This document shows positions 15,715-18,340 of a DNA stretch of 18,340 nucleotides, one piece after another. The position numbers and the translations under genes were made by a program. Numbering within the stretch: position 1 is the stretch's first letter; every line of letters starts with the position of its first letter. The notes below the pieces were generated by a model. That model worked only from the letters and a program-made list of their open reading frames with translations. It made no database searches and had not been told where the DNA came from. The stretch is from Providencia sneebia DSM 19967. Lineage in GTDB: Bacteria > Pseudomonadota > Gammaproteobacteria > Enterobacterales > Enterobacteriaceae. The stretch is from contig NZ_CM001773.1 in assembly GCF_000314895.2 (NCBI RefSeq), forward strand, positions 523,881 to 542,220, read 5' to 3'.

Positions 15715-16928
15715 TTATAACATCAATTTCCATTCTTCCCGTTTTAGCTTCATATTTTTTTTATAGCGCTCATAGTGATGGCTTTTAGTTGGGCTAAAGG
15801 ACAATGAACGACACCAATAATCATGTCGCAAAATGGTTTTACAAATACGTCGCCATGATGGGATATCTTTATAGCCACAGTCATTATCTTGTTCATCCGG
15901 AATACTAGAAGGGTAATTCCGTTGTTGATACCAGCGAAGATATACTGCAATTTTATTCTATAATGTTCAGCGGTATGTTCAGGAAGGCTATCAAGCAAGA
16001 AGAGGGCATATGATTGCCAAGTATGAGTATCAGGCTTACTGATAATATGGGTGCCAAAGTACCCTTTTTTCTGTTTTGGATTGAGATAAATTGCACTGCT
16101 GTGAGCGCCGCTCACTCGTTGGCAAGCTTTATCCCATGTATCCGGTTCAAGAATATGATATAGCCATAATCCCTTGCGTTGTTCGGGGCCAAAAGGTTCA
16201 CAAATTCGCATATGACTTAAGGGAACACCGGCTTGATACATTAAGTCATAGATTGGGTTATAGGGTAATTGTTGTTTTGAGAGAAACGTCCAAATATCAG
16301 TCACGCGCCAATCATAAATGGGATAAGCTAAATAATAAAAACCCTCAAGTGATGATGTTGTCCAAGGTTTATCATCCGCATAACGCAGTTTGCGCTGATT
16401 GGTTAGTGACATAAATCGATTTAATGATTCATCAGCCCGAATACCGAGTAAGGTTACGGCACTAGTTTTTGCAGCAACCCAATGATTAAATGCCGGCATA
16501 AAGGCTTCAAATGTCATATTTTCATCATAAAATGGGAAGTAGTGCGGATCTGTGATTGCGCAATCGGGAGGGTTTCTAACCCACTGTTTCCCCGGTTCCC
16601 AAGCTGTCCATTTTGTTTGATATTGGGATACACCACTTTCTGTTGTTATTGGTAGGGCGACCCAATAAAAATGTCTGATGCAATCCTCATAGCGGATTTT
16701 CATATTGTAAACATGGTCGATTGTTGCTTGATATTGCACTTCCCAATCCAAAAAAATAACGTCAAATGAGCGTTTTCTTTTGCGTGCTTCTTGTGCTACC
16801 AAATGAAATAATACGGTTGAATCTTTACCGCCAGAAAAAGATAAACAAATTTGTTTAAAAGTATCAAAAACCCACTGAATTCGTTCTTGAGAAGCAACCA
16901 AAACTGATTTACCCAACATGTATTTCAT
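15715..16928 (-). pseudogene. ibrA: IbrA/YbdN-like PAPS-reductase-family regulator, frameshifted near the C-terminus
   Basis: The N-terminal 324 residues are a good IbrA: the PP-loop ATP-pyrophosphatase motif SFSGGKDSTVLFHL (residues 30-43), VIFLDWEVQYQ, LLGIRADESLNRF, and PYNPIYDLMYQAGVPLSHMR with RICEPFGPEQ. At about 15957, after Arg324, one A appears lost from an A-rich run. The frame as given runs on as IKLQYIFAGINNGIT... to a TAA at 15750, whereas the next frame gives the family-like tail AVYLRWYQQRNYPSS, IPDEQDNDCGYKDIPSWRR, YWCRSLSFSPTKSHHYERYK and KLKREEWKLML, ending at TAA 15715-15717. Restored length is about 404 residues, the family norm, and then ends 24 bp before ibrB. The catalytic motif remains, so partial activity of the 392-residue product cannot be excluded. 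A sequencing error is the alternative. Confidence 0.85.
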
Positions 16929-17049
16929 TTTTATTCCAACATCAAAGTCACTATTCGATTTATATTTAGGTAGGTTAAAGTGTATTTAATTATTTTTATT
17001 ATTACCTATATATCTTATTGGTTACATTTAGTACCAATTAATACCAAAG

Positions 17050-17451
17050 TTACTTCATGGCTATATCGTAGTTGGTCTGTACTAATGAGGGAGTAATAAC
17101 TTTTGCATAGCGTTTAAATATATCTTTATTTTCATTTTCACGTATTCGAGTAAAAACACATTGAAAGAAATCATTCCATGATATGTCTAAAAGAACTAAT
17201 ACAGTCATTAAATTATCTATAGAGATATTACATATTGCATTTTCATATCGTGAAATTTGTTGTTGTGATATATTTAAAAGAAGAGATAACTCTCTTCCTG
17301 ATAGTGACTTGCTTTTTCGTAATCGTGCAATTTCTCGCCCAATCGCTTTAGAAAATATATTCTTTTGTAATTGGTTATCACTTGATATAATTATTGAGTT
17401 ATTATTTTTAAGTGATAAATTATCATTTTTAATGTCATTGTTGCCTTGCAT
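17050..17451 (-). CDS. MrpJ-like XRE-family fimbrial regulator
   Basis: A small helix-turn-helix repressor/activator of the type that represses motility and cross-regulates fimbriae in Proteus. The ATG at 17451 is chosen over the upstream ATG at 17505 because GGAGGAGAAA sits directly before it and the longer frame starts inside the inverted repeat. The 133-residue product has a polar N-terminal tail, then AIGREIARLRKSKSLSGREL and LLNISQQQISRYENA (the HTH; SQQQ-x-SRYE is typical of MrpJ relatives), then IDNLMTVLVLLDISWNDFF. It is somewhat longer than MrpJ itself. ibrA begins 121 bp downstream on the same strand. Its promoter region is the putative invertible element 40 bp upstream. Confidence 0.85.
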   Translation of the reverse strand: MQGNNDIKNDNLSLKNNNSIIISSDNQLQKNIFSKAIGREIARLRKSKSLSGRELSLLLNISQQQISRYENAICNISIDNLMTVLVLLDISWNDFFQCVFTRIRENENKDIFKRYAKVITPSLVQTNYDIAMK

Positions 17452-17491
17452 TTTCTCCTCCCATGTAGGTGCAATTTTTCGACTAAATGCA

Positions 17492-17517
17492 ACAAAATAA
17501 AGCATTTTGTTGCGTTC
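17492..17517. repeat. Left 26-bp inverted repeat of putative invertible element
   Basis: This 26-bp sequence (starting ACAAAATAAAGCATTTTGT) is the exact reverse complement of 17784-17809. It also carries a dyad: GCAACAAAAT (17489-17498), a 5-bp spacer AAAGC, and ATTTTGTTGC (17504-17513). That resembles the paired binding arms of a tyrosine-recombinase site. Confidence 0.95.
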
Positions 17518-17783
17518 TTGATATTTGACTCTTAATTTTTACATGGGTATTATTTTTAGTTTATTATATTATTTTACTTACCTAATAATGATTTTTTTAG
17601 AGTTTATAACTGATAAAAATGTATCATCAATTTAAGGTAATTTAGTTATTGGCTTGTTTTTAGTTAGTTTTAATCAAATTTTAATGAACATAAAATATGT
17701 AAATACACTGTGATATAGCATGATTACTGTACTTGCTGGGGTTGATTTTGTGTTTGTTGTCTGTAAACTGATTATTGTTGATT
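17518..17783. promoter_or_regulatory. Putative invertible promoter segment
   Basis: This 266-bp AT-rich segment between the inverted repeats has no gene. In the orientation shown, TTGACT (17525-17530), 17 bp, TATTAT (17548-17553) forms a good sigma-70 promoter pointing right, away from the mrpJ-like gene. A weaker leftward candidate is TTGATG with TATAAA (boxes at 17625-17630 and 17603-17608 on the plus strand, 16-bp spacing). Size and layout match the known fim and mrp invertible elements. No recombinase gene is seen in the window. Confidence 0.65.
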
Positions 17784-17809
17784 GAACGCAACAAAATGCT
17801 TTATTTTGT
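17784..17809. repeat. Right 26-bp inverted repeat of putative invertible element
   Basis: Exact reverse complement of 17492-17517. The core GCAACAAAAT, GCTTT, ATTTTGT keeps the internal dyad, although the outer arm diverges after 17809. Confidence 0.95.
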
Positions 17810-18340
17810 CTCTAAAATAGGTTAATAATCTGTTTTAAATCAATGAGTTATTATTTTTATTCTAATCTTGACTGTTTCAATAAAGAGTAAAGTTGCTTGG
17901 TGAGTTTACTGCTTATATTTTCAATATATTGGATGGTATGCGAGATATTATTATCTTCTAATATTATTCATTGAATAGATTAAGCTGTTTGGTCATAATA
18001 TTAAATATGTTGCGAAATATATAATACTTCTCTCATGAAAAATTCAATTAAGTATCATTATTAATTAAATTTTAGCACATAATTTATTGTTTTTTTAATT
18101 GTTAATATCACTAATTTTCACAGGAGAAAACATGTGAAAATTCTAATGTCAATCTTTTAAAAATATTATAAATTTTATTTTTTATTAAAAGTAATGGTTA
18201 TCTGTTTTTTACGGAATAAACTTCAATTATAATTTGCTTTTCTGATGTTTAATGAGGTTGATAATAGTACCACATATTATCCTCGTTAATTATATTTGTA
18301 TTTCTAGTATTTATTTATATAACAACAAAGAAATATAAAA
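17810..18340. other. AT-rich gene-less region right of the invertible element
   Basis: No gene is visible. It could be the leader of a rightward gene or operon beginning past the window, driven by the promoter in the invertible segment. It contains a 10-bp inverted repeat, AATTTTCACA (18113-18122) and TGTGAAAATT (18133-18142), enclosing AGGAGAAAACATG; that ATG is followed at once by TGA, so the apparent ribosome-binding site has no gene in this sequence. Confidence 0.5.

Noticed and set aside
16091..16414. A 107-codon plus-strand open frame.
   Set aside because: It is antisense to the well-conserved part of ibrA and has no independent support.
17183..17500. A 105-codon plus-strand open frame.
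   Set aside because: It is antisense to the mrpJ-like gene, whose HTH and ribosome-binding site are clear.
17452..17505. Upstream start (ATG 17505) for the mrpJ-like gene.
   Set aside because: It would begin inside the inverted repeat and lacks a ribosome-binding site, while GGAGGAGAAA directly precedes ATG 17451.
1..18340. CRISPR arrays, tRNA or rRNA genes, prophage genes.
   Set aside because: No regularly spaced repeats, tRNA cloverleaf-like sequences, rRNA segments or phage structural genes were noticed on reading.

Overview
This AT-rich window looks like accessory DNA from an enterobacterium of the Morganellaceae (Proteus/Providencia type). Three things point there: an intact yibL gene whose protein closely matches enterobacterial YibL, Hcp proteins of the enterobacterial type, and a small XRE-family regulator of the MrpJ kind that accompanies fimbrial operons in Proteus and Providencia. 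The genus is an inference; no rRNA or marker gene is present to fix it.

Left part (1-4563): a gene graveyard around a small type VI secretion (T6SS) island. A decayed membrane-protein gene (1-529, minus) is cut at 530 by the remnant of an IS6/IS26-family element. Next come a broken short hcp copy (1378-1729), an intact hcp (1742-2215), and a convergent minus-strand pair: a DUF4225-family protein (2647-3450) and a three-helix membrane protein overlapping it by ATGA (2315-2650). The pair is a plausible effector/immunity module. An IS3-family remnant (3740-4080) and a heavily mutated rhuM gene (4092-4563) follow. yibL (4683-5045, minus) is the only clearly chromosomal-core gene.

Middle (5046-14592): a long AT-rich leader region, then a seven-gene chaperone-usher fimbrial operon on the plus strand: major pilin, chaperone 1, pilin 2, pilin 3, chaperone 2, chaperone 3, usher. 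A two-domain tip-adhesin-like gene lies convergently on the minus strand (13432-14592), with a bidirectional hairpin between it and the usher. A promoter with a TTGACA box and 17-bp spacing precedes a leader of about 215 nt that holds a possible attenuator. The usher gene carries a near-perfect 20-bp inverted repeat within its signal-peptide codons.

Right part (14593-18340): three minus-strand regulatory genes in the order mrpJ-like, ibrA, ibrB. ibrA has a one-base frameshift that replaces its last 80 residues. Forty bases upstream of the mrpJ-like start begins a segment of about 318 bp bounded by a perfect 26-bp inverted repeat and containing promoter-like sequences. This is the architecture of a tyrosine-recombinase-invertible fimbrial switch, and it is the most interesting signal in the window. 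It could phase-vary the regulators (and perhaps the adhesin) on one side and an unseen rightward gene, possibly a second fimbrial operon, on the other. No recombinase gene is visible in the window.
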